Shown one piece after another: positions 8,186 to 18,464 of a stretch of DNA of 37,291 nucleotides. The notes beneath the pieces were generated by a model that saw nothing but the letters and a program-made list of their open reading frames with translations, had not been told where the DNA came from and did not search any database. Position 1 is the first letter of the stretch, and every line of letters starts with the position of its first letter. The DNA is taken from positions 2,177,599 through 2,214,889 of the forward strand of contig BFEA01000145.1 of assembly GCA_003427395.1 (NCBI GenBank). Reading direction: 5' to 3'. Source of the DNA: Chara braunii (Eukaryota > Streptophyta > Charophyceae > Charales > Characeae). Both the position numbers and the translations under genes were made by a program.

Positions 8186-10417
8186 GAAAAAAAACTATGT
8201 TATGCAGAAAACTAAACTGAACAACTTTTGCCTCAGGGTCACATTGAAATTCTTCACCAAATTTAGAATAATATATACATATATACAGGGTAACCGGCGT
8301 TTGGGACGGGCCGAACGCCCAAACCCGAACGCCCGAACGTATGGCACCCCTTGGGGATGCGTTCGGCCGTTCGGGCCGAACGCGGACCCAAAAAAAANAA
8401 AAAAAAAAAAAAAAAAACAGTCATCAAAAAAATCTGAAAAAAAGATACGTTATGGAGAAAAATAAATTAAACAAGATTTGCCTGAGCATTACATCCGAAT
8501 TCCTTACCAAATTTGAAATAAAAATAAAATACACAGAACAAATACCAATAATAAAATCATGGCTACGATCCGGACGTCCGGACCGCCGTCCGGACGGTCT
8601 GGATTCAGTCCGGAATCCAGACGTCCGGTATGGAAGGTCCGGACCTGGCAAATTTCGAGAAAAAAAAAAAAAAAAAAAACGGTCCAGGACCCTTCCCCAT
8701 TGAGGAGCCAAGCCCCCAAAATTGTTTTGGGGGGTTTTCAGGCCCGTTTATGCTTTTTCGGGGGGTCCGGACATGCTCTCTCTCTATAGTAATTTATTAG
8801 ACAACCCCAATTTTTTAATTATTAATAATTCATTACCTTTTATTAGTTTTTTAAGTCTTTTTTTAAGCTTTTTATAGTTTTTGACTTTTAACTCAAAGTT
8901 TGGTTAGGAATTCTGACATGACTCTGAGGCAAAAGTGGTTTGCATTGTTATTCTGCATAACATACTTTTTTTTCAGATTTTTTTTTTTAATGGTCCAGAC
9001 ATTTCTGGACCTGTCCAGACTTCCAGACCGTCCGGATCCCCCCATGTCCGGAGGTTCGGAAAAGTCTGGAATTCCGGACGTCCGGAAACTACCGGACACG
9101 GGTCCGGTTCCATGTCCGGAAATGTCCGGGTCCGGGTCCGGCGTAGCCATGATAAAAATAAATAAAAATAAAAAGAGAATTAAATTTAGTGAGTGCACGA
9201 GCATGTTTTCGACACCGCCATCTTTGGCGATTTTTCATTTTTTTTTGGCATAGCTAAATGCCCTGAAAATTTACAGATGTGTACTTCACATAATACAAAA
9301 CCCAAAAAACGTTTCAAAAAATAATAAAATTGTTTAGACCCCGAACTAAAGTGAAAACAAAAAGTAAAAAGTGAAAAAAAGCGTGGGCGAGCACGTTTTG
9401 ACACCGCCATCTTTGGCGATTTTTAGTTCTTATTTGGCTAAGAGAAATGACTTGAAAATTTATAGGCATGTACCTCACCTCATAGAGAAGTCGTAAAAAA
9501 AAAATTATTTTTAGGCCCCGAAATAATTTTTGGCAGGGGCCGAACGCCGTCGGGTTCGGGCCCCGTACGGGACACCGAACGCCCGAACGTACGGAGGTCC
9601 ACCCGGGGGCCTCCGTACGTACGGGCTGGTAACCCTGCTAATAATAAAAATAAATAAAAATAAAAAGAGAATTAAATTTAGTGAGTGCGCGAGCATGTTT
9701 TCGACACCGCCATCTTTGCCGATTTTTCATTTTTCTTTGGCATAGCTAAATGCCCTGAAAATTTACAGATGTGTAGTTCACATAATACAAAACCCACTTA
9801 AAAAGTTTAAAAAATAATGAAATTGTTTAGACCCCGAACTAACGTGAAAACAAAAAGTAAAAAGTGAAAAAAAAAGTGGGCGAGCACGTTTTGACACCGC
9901 CATCTTTGGCGATTTTTAGTTCTTATTTGGCAAAGAGAAATGACTTGAAAAATTTATAGGCATGTACCTCACATCATAGAGAAGTTGTAAAAAAAAATTC
10001 AAAAAAATATATATATTTTTAGGCCCCGAAATAATTTTTGGCGGGGGCCGAACGCCGTCGGGTTCGGGTCCCGTACGGGACCCCGAACGCCCGAGCGTAC
10101 GGAGGTCCGCCCGGGGGCCTCCGTACGTACGGGCTGGTAACCCTGCATATATATATGTTTTGGCCCGGTCGGGCAAGTGACCCCGGGTCACTATGGTAGT
10201 CTAGGATTTTTGGGAATTTGTTGTTTTTTTTTTTTTGCTGTGACCTTCCTTGGTCCTTGCACGAGCTGGCCACCCGGGACCCGGGCGGCCCAGCTGGTAG
10301 CCTAGGAGTTTTGGATTTTCTTTTTTATTACTTTTCGGCTGGGACCTTCCCTAGTCCTTGCATGGTCGGGCCGCCCGGGAAAATAGGGTGACCCGGGCGG
10401 CCTGGCTGGCAGCCTAG
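8095..10417. repeat. Array of cassettes with shared ends and variable GC-word cores
   Basis: A series of GC-rich cores sits in A/T-rich shared flanks. Cores are at 8095-8138, 8289-8391, 8559-8660, 8995-9152 (opposite orientation to the preceding), 9531-9645, 10036-10146, about 10160-10205, 10238-10306 and 10338-10417. Many end in variants of GGCTGGTAGCCTAG (GGCTGGTAACCCTG, GGCGTAGCCATG, GGCTGGCAGCCTAG). Several are preceded or followed by a poly-A or poly-T tract and by a flank with TTATGCAGAAAA, TTTGCCTCAGG and TTCACCAAATTT. Within each core one short word dominates: CCCGGG/GGCCGCC, TCCGGA, or CCGAACG/GTACGG. I know no element class with conserved ends and core words that change from copy to copy. 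Confidence 0.7.
9150..10146 (+). repeat. Tandem duplication of about 500 bp including flank and core
   Basis: Unit 1 (about 9150-9645) and unit 2 (about 9646-10146) align nearly completely, from AAATAAAAATAAAAAGAG through GACACCGCCATCTTTG, GACCCCGAACTAA and the core to GGCTGGTAACCCTGC. Each unit is itself built from two related halves, both with CGAGCAYGTTTT and GACACCGCCATCTTTGGCG. The left edge of unit 1 joins a core with another word (TCCGGA), while both right cores use CCGAACG/GTACGG. Confidence 0.85.
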
Positions 10418-11123
10418 TTTTTTCAGATTTTTCCCTTGTTCTTTTTCGGATGTAACTGCGGTGAGTACCAGAAAACAAAATACAATGGGCCCCAGGCTCG
10501 GCAAAACTTGGAGCGCAGTGACATTCAGTTTCGGCAAAAACAAGATTGGAGGTAGTGGAGTGCAAGACGGAAGAGGCATGCTATAAGCACACTTCAACAT
10601 GGCAGTCAAAGACTCAATATCAACAACAGAATTATGGACCTCGCCGCACCACTCGCCAAGCGCCAACATTCTGAATGTATCTGGACCCGTGGTTAAAATG
10701 TTGGTGTTTGGCAATTGGTATGGCGATTCTACCATCTTCCCCCAAACACAACACACCAGACCAGAAAGATCCCTTGTATACAATCAGGATCCCCATCTGT
10801 AGCCTTTTGCTTTTCCTTTTATTAACTTTGTGTCCGGGTGAAGACGGTAGTTTTTTTATGGCAGGGCGACTGTGCAGATCTCTCTATCCTTATTATAGTA
10901 ACCACACTACAAGTTTCCTGGGTGGTGAACCTGGCCACAATTGCAATCAGAAACATGCCCCCGAGGTGAGTATACACCTGGCAAGCATACATCCATTTCC
11001 AGGTACCCATCACTACCCCACATTCAATCCCTTTGCCACATCCCCTCCACAGTGTCAATATTCTCTTAATGGATCTCAAAACAAATTAATAAAAATTATG
11101 TAAAAAAAAAAAAAAAGCCTTAT
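10418..11123. other. Mostly unique stretch with unassigned ORFs
   Basis: This is the least repetitive part of the left half. A minus-strand frame (10328-10783) and a plus-strand ORF (10599-10802) are open but overlap each other, and neither shows a motif I recognise. The minus-strand frame runs into the adjacent cassette, so its C-terminal part is not real protein. GGGTGAAGACGGTAG at 10836-10850 matches the end of the MITE-like element at 790-907. An AATAAAAATTATGT sequence followed by an A-run (11087-11116) would suit a transcript 3' end. Confidence 0.35.
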
Positions 11124-11400
11124 GGCAGATCGTCTGACGCTTAATGAGAAAGGACATGCCGGGAGGCCAGCTCTCCGCTCATCCAGCTCTTGCCACTAGT
11201 TAAAAACAGAAAATTAGCGGCAGATCGTCTGCCGCTTAACCAGAAAGGACATACCGGAGGGCAGCTCGCTGCTCATACAGCTCCTGCCGCTAGTTATAAA
11301 GATAGAAAATTAGTGGCAGACTGTCTGCCACTTAATGAGAAAGGAAATGCCAGGAGGGCAGCTCCCTGCTCATCAACCTCCTGTCAAACTATTAGGCACT
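11124..11400 (+). repeat. Three tandem copies of a 95-bp unit
   Basis: Copies begin with GGCAGAYYGTCTG at 11124, 11219 and 11315. Each contains GCTTAAYSAGAAAGGA, a GGAGGSCAGCTC block and an A-rich tail. In the second and third copies the start is a short palindrome (GCGGCAGATCGTCTGCCGC; TGGCAGACTGTCTGCCA), and compensating changes keep the stem. Confidence 0.9.
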
Positions 11401-11990
11401 ATAATCACAAGAGAGAGGGGGGAGGAAGAGGAATCAGAGGAAGGGAGGGAGGGGGGTGAAGATGGGAGAGGTAAGGGAAGAGGGGAAAGGGAGGGGGGAG
11501 GAGGGAAGTGAGGGACAGCAGTGAAAGGAAGGGAGGAAAGCGAGGGACAGCAGTGAAAGGAAGGGAGGGAAGCGAGGGACAACAATGAAAGGAAGGGAGG
11601 GATAACAGTGAAAGGAAGCTAGGGTGAGCAGTGAAAGGAAGCGGGGGACAGCAGTGAAAGGAAGCGAGGGAACAGCAGTGAAAGGAAGCGAGGGAAGCGA
11701 GTGCCAGCAGTGAAGGAAAGGACGGAAGTGAGGGACAGCAGTGAAAAGAAGGGAGGGAGGCGAGGGACAGCAGTGAAAGGAAGGGAGAGAAGTGAGGGAC
11801 AGAAGTGAAAGGAAACAAGGGACAGCAGTGAAAGAAAGGGAGGGAAGTGAGGGACAGCAGTGAAAGGAAGCCAGGGACAGCAGTGAACGAAAGTGAGGGA
11901 AGCGAAGGACAGCAGTGAAAGGAAGGGCGGGAAGCGAGGGACAGCAGTGAAAGGAAGGGAGGGAAGCGAGGGACGAGGGCTGAGGGAGGG
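11401..11990 (+). repeat. Purine minisatellite (GAGGGACAGCAGTGAAAGGAAGG units)
   Basis: About 16 units of roughly 22-34 bp carry the core GGACAGCAGTGAAAGGAAG. One strand is almost pure purine. It keeps long minus-strand readings open in three frames (295, 420 and 182 codons rich in Ser, Phe, Leu and Pro). These come from the repeat, not from genes. The stretch 11990-12426 continues purine-rich and then shows GTTCA-AAGAGAAAGGAG repeats, without a gene. Confidence 0.92.
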
Positions 11991-12426
11991 AGGGAGACGG
12001 AGCAAGGAGGGAAGAGGGGGCCACCGAGGACGAGGAGGGAGAAAGAGGACGGAGGGACAGAAGACGAGGAAGGACGGACACATGGAGGCAGAGGCAAGCA
12101 AAACCACAAAAGAGAAATAGTGATGGGGGGTACAAATAGGTGGAGGGGCAGGTAACAGCAGAGGCAAAGACAGAGGGCATGAGTTGGGGATTGCACCTTC
12201 TTGTCAGATAACTCCACAATTGCCCCTTCCCTCGTGTAGCGGATATTCCTGCAGTAGAAAGTTTGTAAAACAAAGAAGCGAAAGGAGAACACAGTGGTTC
12301 AAAAAACAAAGAAGAGAAAGGAGCACACAGTAGTTCATAAAAGAGCAAAGAAAAAGGAGGGAGCACACTTCCTTGCTTACAAAAAAGAAAAGTGAGCGCA
12401 CCGCGTTTTTTTTCCCCCCTACTGGA

Positions 12427-12680
12427 ACAAAAAACCTGGGTGGGGTTCCGGGCTGCCCGGCGGACCAGCGGGGGCCCGGGTGGGGTCCCGGGCGGCCTGG
12501 CCGGGCAGTGCACCCGGTCGGTCCGCGGGCCCCCCCAGCACACAGGGCATTTCGGGGTTTTCAGACCCCATTTCGAACGGTGGTGGGCTCCCACAGGCCT
12601 ACCGGGTCCGACCAGCCCAAAAACCCGCGGCATCGGGCCCGATAGGCCTGCGGGAGCCCGTTTCAACCCGTCGCCGTTCG
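12427..12680. repeat. GC-rich CCCGG-word segment
   Basis: A compact block enriched in CCCGGG, GCCCGG and GGGTCC words, starting after a T/C run and a GGAACAAAAAACC sequence. It resembles the CCCGGG-type cores at 10238-10417 in style but lacks their clear end motif. The ORFs through it (12392-12844, 12480-12779) run into a TTC array and are not genes. Confidence 0.5.
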
Positions 12681-12689
12681 CAGGATCTG

Positions 12690-13440
12690 CCGCCATTCTT
12701 CTTCTTCTTCTTCTTCTTCTTCTTCTTCTTCTTCTTCTTCTTCTTCTTCTTCTTGCATCAGTCGACCTTCGGCAGTTAACGGCGATCTTTATCTTCTTCG
12801 ACCTTTTGGCTGTTTGGGGCAGGGCACATCTTCGGCGACCTTAGGCAGTTGTCGCGAACGACGAACGGAAAAAAAAAAAAGGTCGTCCTCCTCCCCCTCC
12901 TCTCCTCTTCTCTTCTACTTCTTCTTCTTCCCCCACAATCTTTCTTCTTCGTCGTCGTCTTCCCCTTTGTCCCCTCCTCCTCTTCTTCTTCTTCTTCTTC
13001 TTCTTCTTCTTCTTCTTCTTGCATCAGTCGACCTTCGGCAGTTAACGGCGATCTTTATCTTCTTCGGCCTTTTGGCTGGCTGGGGCAGGGCACATCTTCG
13101 GCGACCTTAGGCAGTTGTCGCGAACGGCGAACGGAAAAAAAAAAGGTCGTCCTCCTCCCCCCCCTCCTCTCCTCTTCTCTTCTACTTCTTCTTCTTCTTC
13201 CCCCACAATCTTTCTTCTTCTTCTTCGTCTTCCCCTTTGTCCCCCTCTCCTCCTCTTCTTCTTCTTCTTCTTCTTCTTCTTCTTCTTCTTCTTCTTCTTG
13301 CATCAGTCGACCTTCGGCAGTTAACGACGATCTTTATCTTCTTCGGCCTTTTGGCTGTTTGGGGCAGGGCAGATCTTCGGCCACCTTAGGCAGTTGTCGC
13401 GAACGGCAAACGAAAAAAAAAAAAAAAAGGCCGTCCTCCT
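12690..13440 (+). repeat. Three tandem composite units, each with a TTC array
   Basis: A unit of about 270 bp recurs. Anchors GCATCAGTCGACCTTCGGCAG start at 12755, 13021 and 13300 (periods 266 and 279). Each unit contains CTTCGRCCTTTTGGCTG, GGCAGTTGTCGCGAACG, an A-run, a CTCCTC stretch and a long TTC array. Differences are mostly in array lengths. Confidence 0.93.
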
Positions 13441-13976
13441 CCCCCTCCTCCCCTCCTCTTCTCTTCTTCTTCTTCTTCTTCTTCTTCTTCTTCTTCTTCT
13501 TCTTCTTCTTCTTCTTCTTCTTCTTCCTCCTCCTCCATCGCCCTCCTCCTTCCTCCTTCTTCTTCTGCCTCCTTCTTCTTCCTTCTTCCATCACATCTTG
13601 CCATCCATCCATCCCATCTCGCCATCCATCCCTTCTTCGTCCTCCTCCTTCGTCCTTCTTCTTCCTCCTCCTTCCTCCTTCTTCCTCCTTCTTCCTCCTT
13701 CTTCTTCCTCCTCCTTCTTCCTCCTCCTTCCTCCTCCTTTCTCTTCCATCGCATCTCACCATCCATCCCACCATCCCATCTCGCCACCCATCCCACCATC
13801 CCATCTTGCCATCCACCCCTTTGTCCTCCTCCTTCCTCCTCCTTCTTCCTCCTTCTTCTTCCTCCTCCTTCCTCCTCCTCCGTTCTTCTTCTTCCTCCTC
13901 CTTCCTCCTCCTCCTTCTTCCTCCTCCTTCCTCCTTCTTCTTCCTCCTTCTCCCCCCTCCTCCTTCTTCCCCCCCC
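13441..13976. repeat. (TTC)/(CCT) pyrimidine tract up to the assembly gap
   Basis: Continuous TTC, TCC and CTCCTT low-complexity sequence with interspersed CATCCATCCC and CATCTCGCCATCC motifs. It runs into N at 13977. All long ORFs crossing it, including one of 580 codons through the gap, are artefacts. Confidence 0.93.
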
Positions 13977-14460
13977 NNNNNNNNNNNNNNNNNNNNNNNN
14001 NNNNNNNNNNNNNNNNNNNNNNNNNNNNNNNNNNNNNNNNNNNNNNNNNNNNNNNNNNNNNNNNNNNNNNNNNNNNNNNNNNNNNNNNNNNNNNNNNNNN
14101 NNNNNNNNNNNNNNNNNNNNNNNNNNNNNNNNNNNNNNNNNNNNNNNNNNNNNNNNNNNNNNNNNNNNNNNNNNNNNNNNNNNNNNNNNNNNNNNNNNNN
14201 NNNNNNNNNNNNNNNNNNNNNNNNNNNNNNNNNNNNNNNNNNNNNNNNNNNNNNNNNNNNNNNNNNNNNNNNNNNNNNNNNNNNNNNNNNNNNNNNNNNN
14301 NNNNNNNNNNNNNNNNNNNNNNNNNNNNNNNNNNNNNNNNNNNNNNNNNNNNNNNNNNNNNNNNNNNNNNNNNNNNNNNNNNNNNNNNNNNNNNNNNNNN
14401 NNNNNNNNNNNNNNNNNNNNNNNNNNNNNNNNNNNNNNNNNNNNNNNNNNNNNNNNNNNN
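13977..14460. other. Assembly gap (484 N)
   Basis: Unsequenced scaffold gap. The right side resumes in a CCCCTATA-type C-rich repeat (14461-14520). Confidence 0.99.
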
Positions 14461-14616
14461 CCCCTATACCACCCCTATACCCCCCTATATCCCCCTACAC
14501 ACCCCACCCCCAACCCCCCCATTCCCAAAAGTTTCTCAGCGGATTTGGGCTGTACTCAGCAAGCGCAGTACAGCTTCCAACTCAAATCTGAAAAAAAATT
14601 AGTGGATGGTTGTTTT

Positions 14617-14700
14617 CTGACTGGTCGGTAGACCACCGACCGGTCGGCCCTACTGGTCGGCTGCAATACGGTCGGCGGTTGGGGTCGGCGGTCGGCAGGG
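14617..14700. repeat. GGTCGG-word cluster
   Basis: About ten GTCGG or GACCG words within 85 bp, on both strands (CTGGTCGGTAGACCACCGACCGGTCGG and onward). It has the same look as the single-word cores at 8.1-10.4 kb but uses a different word. There is no coding content. Confidence 0.6.
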
Positions 14701-14799
14701 ATGCAACCATGCAAGGCAGAAAAAAGGAGCACATACTGTTGAAGAGTACTTGGCCCTATCTGTCTGTTGACATGGAATATCCCAAATCCCAGTCCACTA

Positions 14800-15175
14800 C
14801 CAGTGTGGTAACCAACCATCGCAGTGCACTAACCAACCACAGTGCGGTAAGTTTGTAACCACTGTACGGTAACTTGGTAACTCATTAGCCAACTTCACAG
14901 TGCGGTAACTTGGTAACCAACTACCACAGTGTGGTAACCAACTACCATGGTGTGGTAACCAACGACAGTGTGGTAACTTTGTTACCAACTCAGTAACTAA
15001 TGACTGCAGTGTGGTAACTTGGTAACCACCTACCATAGTGTGGTAACTAGCCATAACAGTGTGGTAACCAACCAAAACAGCGTGCTAACCAAACACGACA
15101 GTGCGGTAATTAACCACAACAGTGTGGTAACCAACCAGTTACACTGTGGTAACCAACTACTACAGTGAGTCATAT
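14800..15175. repeat. Degenerate array of CAGTGTGGTAACCAACYA
   Basis: Roughly 20 irregular copies of a 17-22 bp unit with the core GTGGTAAC followed by CAACTAC, AACTTGG or CAACCA. Spacing varies and there are no spacers of constant length, so this is not a CRISPR. The reading frames across it are repeats. The sequence 15176-15501 that follows has no recognisable gene. Confidence 0.9.
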
Positions 15176-15501
15176 GGCGACCAACTAAGTTATGGTTTAA
15201 ACCACCACGGTCTTTTGCAACTGCCCTGCATACCCTGAGGCCTGCCCTGTACAGTTGGTCCACAGTTTCTCCTTTCTGCCTGGAGCAGTTTGCCCACAGG
15301 TCTTTCTGTACAGAGGTAGTGGTGGTTTGCAGGCGCACCAGCCAAAAAAGGAAACGCGGATTGTTTTTTGTTTGGCGCTGGGCGTTTCTAGGCTCGGCAA
15401 AGAAAGGGTCATAAGTACTAGTGGTTTAGGACAAGTTCACCGACATGAGCCGATAGCAGGTATAATTACATTGAGTGCTCAAACTACCACTACATTCAAG
15501 A

Positions 15502-15886
15502 TGTAATGACCCCCCATAACACAGACTGAGAACACTGCTGATTTCTGTGTTCTGCCGATGGAATGGATGCCTTGCTGAGATTCCCGCATTCTGCTGAGTT
15601 TTCTAAGTCTGTATGTGTGCGTGCTTGTTGACCTGCGTGCCTGTCTGAATGCTTGCCGGCATGAGTGTGTGTGTGACCCATGAGTGTGTGTGTGACCCGC
15701 AAGGGTACTTGCTTGTTTGGCAGGCTCGTAGGGCCTGTGTACTTACCTGTGGCCGTGACATTGAGGGTTGCAGCAGGGGAAAACACTCAAGTGGCGGAGC
15801 CAGAGGCCCGCAGTACTTGGAGCAGCAGAAAAACACTCAAGTAGCAGGTAGGCCAGTACTGCACCCAGTAGCAGTAGACGTGACGG
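15502..15886 (+). mobile_element. LTR family TGTAAYGACC, copy C, cut by the large retrotransposon
   Basis: The segment starts TGTAATGACCC and aligns with copy B: CACAGACTGAGAACACTG, ATGCCTTGCTGAGATTCCCG, GTGTGTGTGACCCGCAAGG, ACTTACCTGTGGCCGTGAC and AAAACACTC. Alignment stops at 15886, where the large element begins. The 5 bp GACGG (15882-15886) would be its target duplication, but the other flank is missing. This is a nested insertion, so the large element is younger than this LTR. Confidence 0.8.
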
Positions 15887-17262
15887 TGTCGGGCGGCTGT
15901 CTACCAGCCGAGTGCTCTTCTTCAAAGAAACACAACAAGAAATTGCACGTATTGTTCGACTTTTGCATGTGTTTTTTTTGTGTGCTTGTGACTGGGGTGG
16001 TCTGGGTGAAGTCCCGGGGGTCTTAGGGCCCATACGGACCTTCGGACGAGCAGGGAAGATGCCCAGGGCAGCTGCCGCGAGCGGGGTCGTGTGGACTGAA
16101 GATATGGGAGTTTTTTTTTTAGGCTGTAATCAGGGGGCGGGGGGGGGGAGTATGGCAGATTTTGGAGCAAGACGTACAAACCAGAGACAGAAGAGCCCGG
16201 GGAGTGGCTATGAGCAGCAGTTGGGTTGCCGCGGACACACATATCAGCCTGCGAGCTCGTCTCGATGTGGATCTACGACACCGGAAGGTGGGATATGCGA
16301 GGGCCAAAGGACGCCGGTAGCGATCGTTTCGTAAAGATGACACGGCTTACCAAGGAGACCGAGTTGATTAGCCCAGTGCGAGACAATCCGGAGAGGCCAG
16401 CAGGATATTGGGGCTGATCGCGTTGCCACTCTAGTAAAATGTACGTGAGCGATACCGGGGAAGCCACAACCTGGGATCGTTGCCCCACCCACGGATAGAG
16501 CCAGGGTGGCTGAAGACGAGTGGCATCGCAATGATGAGGGGAGCAAGGGGGGGAGAGATTAGGCAAGATGATAGCTTTGAACGAGGGTCAGGGGAAAGCA
16601 GGGAAGGATCAGGACGGTTAGCAGTTAACTGCCAAGAAATCATTCTTGATAACTGTCTCCCGAAGGCGGGGCCGGGCCACTCCGAGAGCTGGATGGGTGC
16701 TGACGAAAGAGAGGGAGATGAACTGGCTAGTCGTGCCAAAAATTAAGTGGGGAAGAAGGAGGGGGGAATGCTGGCCAAATACAAGGATCGCTCCAAGAAC
16801 GATCGGGATGCGAATGGTCAGAACGCGCCATGATCGCATCGTTTCGGGTACGAGAGGGCTAGAATACTGGCCGCGGCAGGAATGTACCAGGACAAGGCGC
16901 CCTGCCAGGTACACGCCCCCCTAGCCGCTGCCAAGAACAGGGAAGGGACGACCGGGCAAAGCGAGGTGCGATTACGCCAAGGGAGAAGGGGTTGAAGACT
17001 CGTTCGCAGAGGGTCTGCAGGTGCGGACGCAAGGAAGAGAGCGCGGATGTGAGTGAGGATGTGACTACGGAAGGGGGAGGTTGGATCGAGGAGGAGGGAG
17101 CGCACAAATGGATTCGGAAGTAGGCGGGATATGAAAAATGGGAAAAAAAAGAAAAAAAAGCGGCAGGAGATTGGAAGAAAATTGAGAACAGCGCGGGGGG
17201 CGGAATGATTGGGGAAGGAGGAAGGGAGGATCGACCAAAGAAGTTGAGAGGAAAGCCGAGAG

Positions 17263-17270
17263 TATATAAA
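17263..17270 (+). promoter_or_regulatory. TATA box of the 5' LTR
   Basis: TATATAAA in the context GAGAGTATATAAAGCGGGAGG. The same box is conserved in the 3' LTR at 34263-34270. It lies 1376 bp into the LTR and predicts transcription starting around 17295. Confidence 0.75.
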
Positions 17271-17942
17271 GCGGGAGGAGGAAATCGGAAGGGTTTTTTT
17301 GGGGGGGGAGAGTCTCACGAGTCTGGTGACGAGCGCACGTTTACGCCTGGTCAAGGAATGCACGTCGGACGGCGAGGCAAGGGCAGCATCGAGGGCTAGA
17401 CCTCGGGGTAGAGTACGGCGAAGCAGGAACTGACAACCGGTCCGGAGAAGCGGATGAGAAGGAGAGTGATCGCAGCTGCGAAGAGCGCCTCGGGAATCCT
17501 GAAGGGGGCGGAGCAGCGAGGGAGTTAACGGAGCGACCGATCGAAGGAAGGGAGCCGACTTCACGGCTTCGGCAAACGGTAGCCATAGCAAGCAGGGCAC
17601 GGGGGAAAGAGCGTGCAGCGGACAGAACTACTGCAAGGAGAACGGTCGACAGTCGGGGGTGCGCCCGGAGAGAGCCGGGTTCGTTCCGTCAGCTCATGCG
17701 GTCCGAGCCGCGAACATACGGGATTAGTGGCTCGACGATTTCTCAAAAGGAGGGGGGGCAGCGAACAAGGAAGGCGTGTGCGAGCGCGGTGAACGAGGAG
17801 GCAGGGAACCTCGTCGAGAGATAGCAGGGGCGCAGGCGAGGGAGACACGTGAGCCAGAGTGGTGACCACACTCAGAGCTCGGGAGGTGGAATACGAACGC
17901 AGCGCCTGCTATCTGCGGCTTTGGAAGAGTCGATGCGCGCGC

Positions 17943-18062
17943 CTATAGGAAAGAGAGGGGGAAAAGCAGCGAGAGGAAGAGAGAAAGAGAGAGGGTGAGA
18001 GACCTATAGGAAAGAGAGGGGGAAAAGCAGCGAGAGGAAGAGAGAAAGAGAGAGGGTGAGAG
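17943..18062 (+). repeat. 60-bp tandem duplication in the LTR
   Basis: Two copies of CTATAGGAAAGAGAGGGGG followed by a GA-rich tail, starting at 17943 and 18003. The 3' LTR breaks off before this point, so it cannot be compared. Confidence 0.9.
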
Positions 18063-18345
18063 AGAGAGAGCGAGAGAAAGAGGGGGAGAGAGAAAGGAGG
18101 GGATTGAACTTCCGAGTCTCTGCCGAGTATTCGACGTTGGTGGTCCCTTACGACGAGCAACAACATCCTCTACGGAGCTTGAGCGGGCGTGGTGTGAGGG
18201 GTAGCATCGAGTTCGAGGGGCGGCCGAGGTCCTCGCCGGAGCGTCGCTCGATTGCGAGGTCGGGGAGAAGCCGGGGGAGCGTGCACACGGACGCGGCGCG
18301 GGGGCCCCTGGTGCGATACAGTCCCCGCACTTCAGCTATAGTCGT

Positions 18346-18353
18346 TGACGTCA
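18346..18353. promoter_or_regulatory. TGACGTCA palindrome
   Basis: A perfect bZIP/CRE-type palindrome in the transcribed part of the LTR. A single 8-bp site can occur by chance and its role is unproven. Confidence 0.25.
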
Positions 18354-18464
18354 GCAGGACGCCCCGCCGGTCCGGGGACTGGTAGTGGCGGCACGGTCGC
18401 CGGCCAGGCGCCGAGTAGGGCAGGGGCCCTCGGTAACCCCGGCGGTGAAAGGCTGAGCGCCCTG

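Noticed and set aside
10328-10783. 151-codon minus-strand ORF as a gene
   Set aside because: Its 3' part is repeat cassette sequence, another ORF overlaps on the plus strand, and no motif is recognisable.
11405-12696. Minus-strand ORFs of 295, 420 and 182 codons
   Set aside because: They are translations of the purine minisatellite, open in several frames at once, without domain character.
12849-14602. Long plus-strand ORFs of 580 and 402 codons
   Set aside because: They consist of TTC/CCT repeats and run straight through 484 N.
14800-15175. CRISPR-like repeat array
   Set aside because: Unit and spacing are irregular, there are no unique spacers, and the context is eukaryotic.
16646-17600. 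ORFs inside the 5' LTR (both strands)
   Set aside because: They are not conserved in length between the two LTRs and overlap regulatory sequence; GC-rich purine bias keeps frames open.
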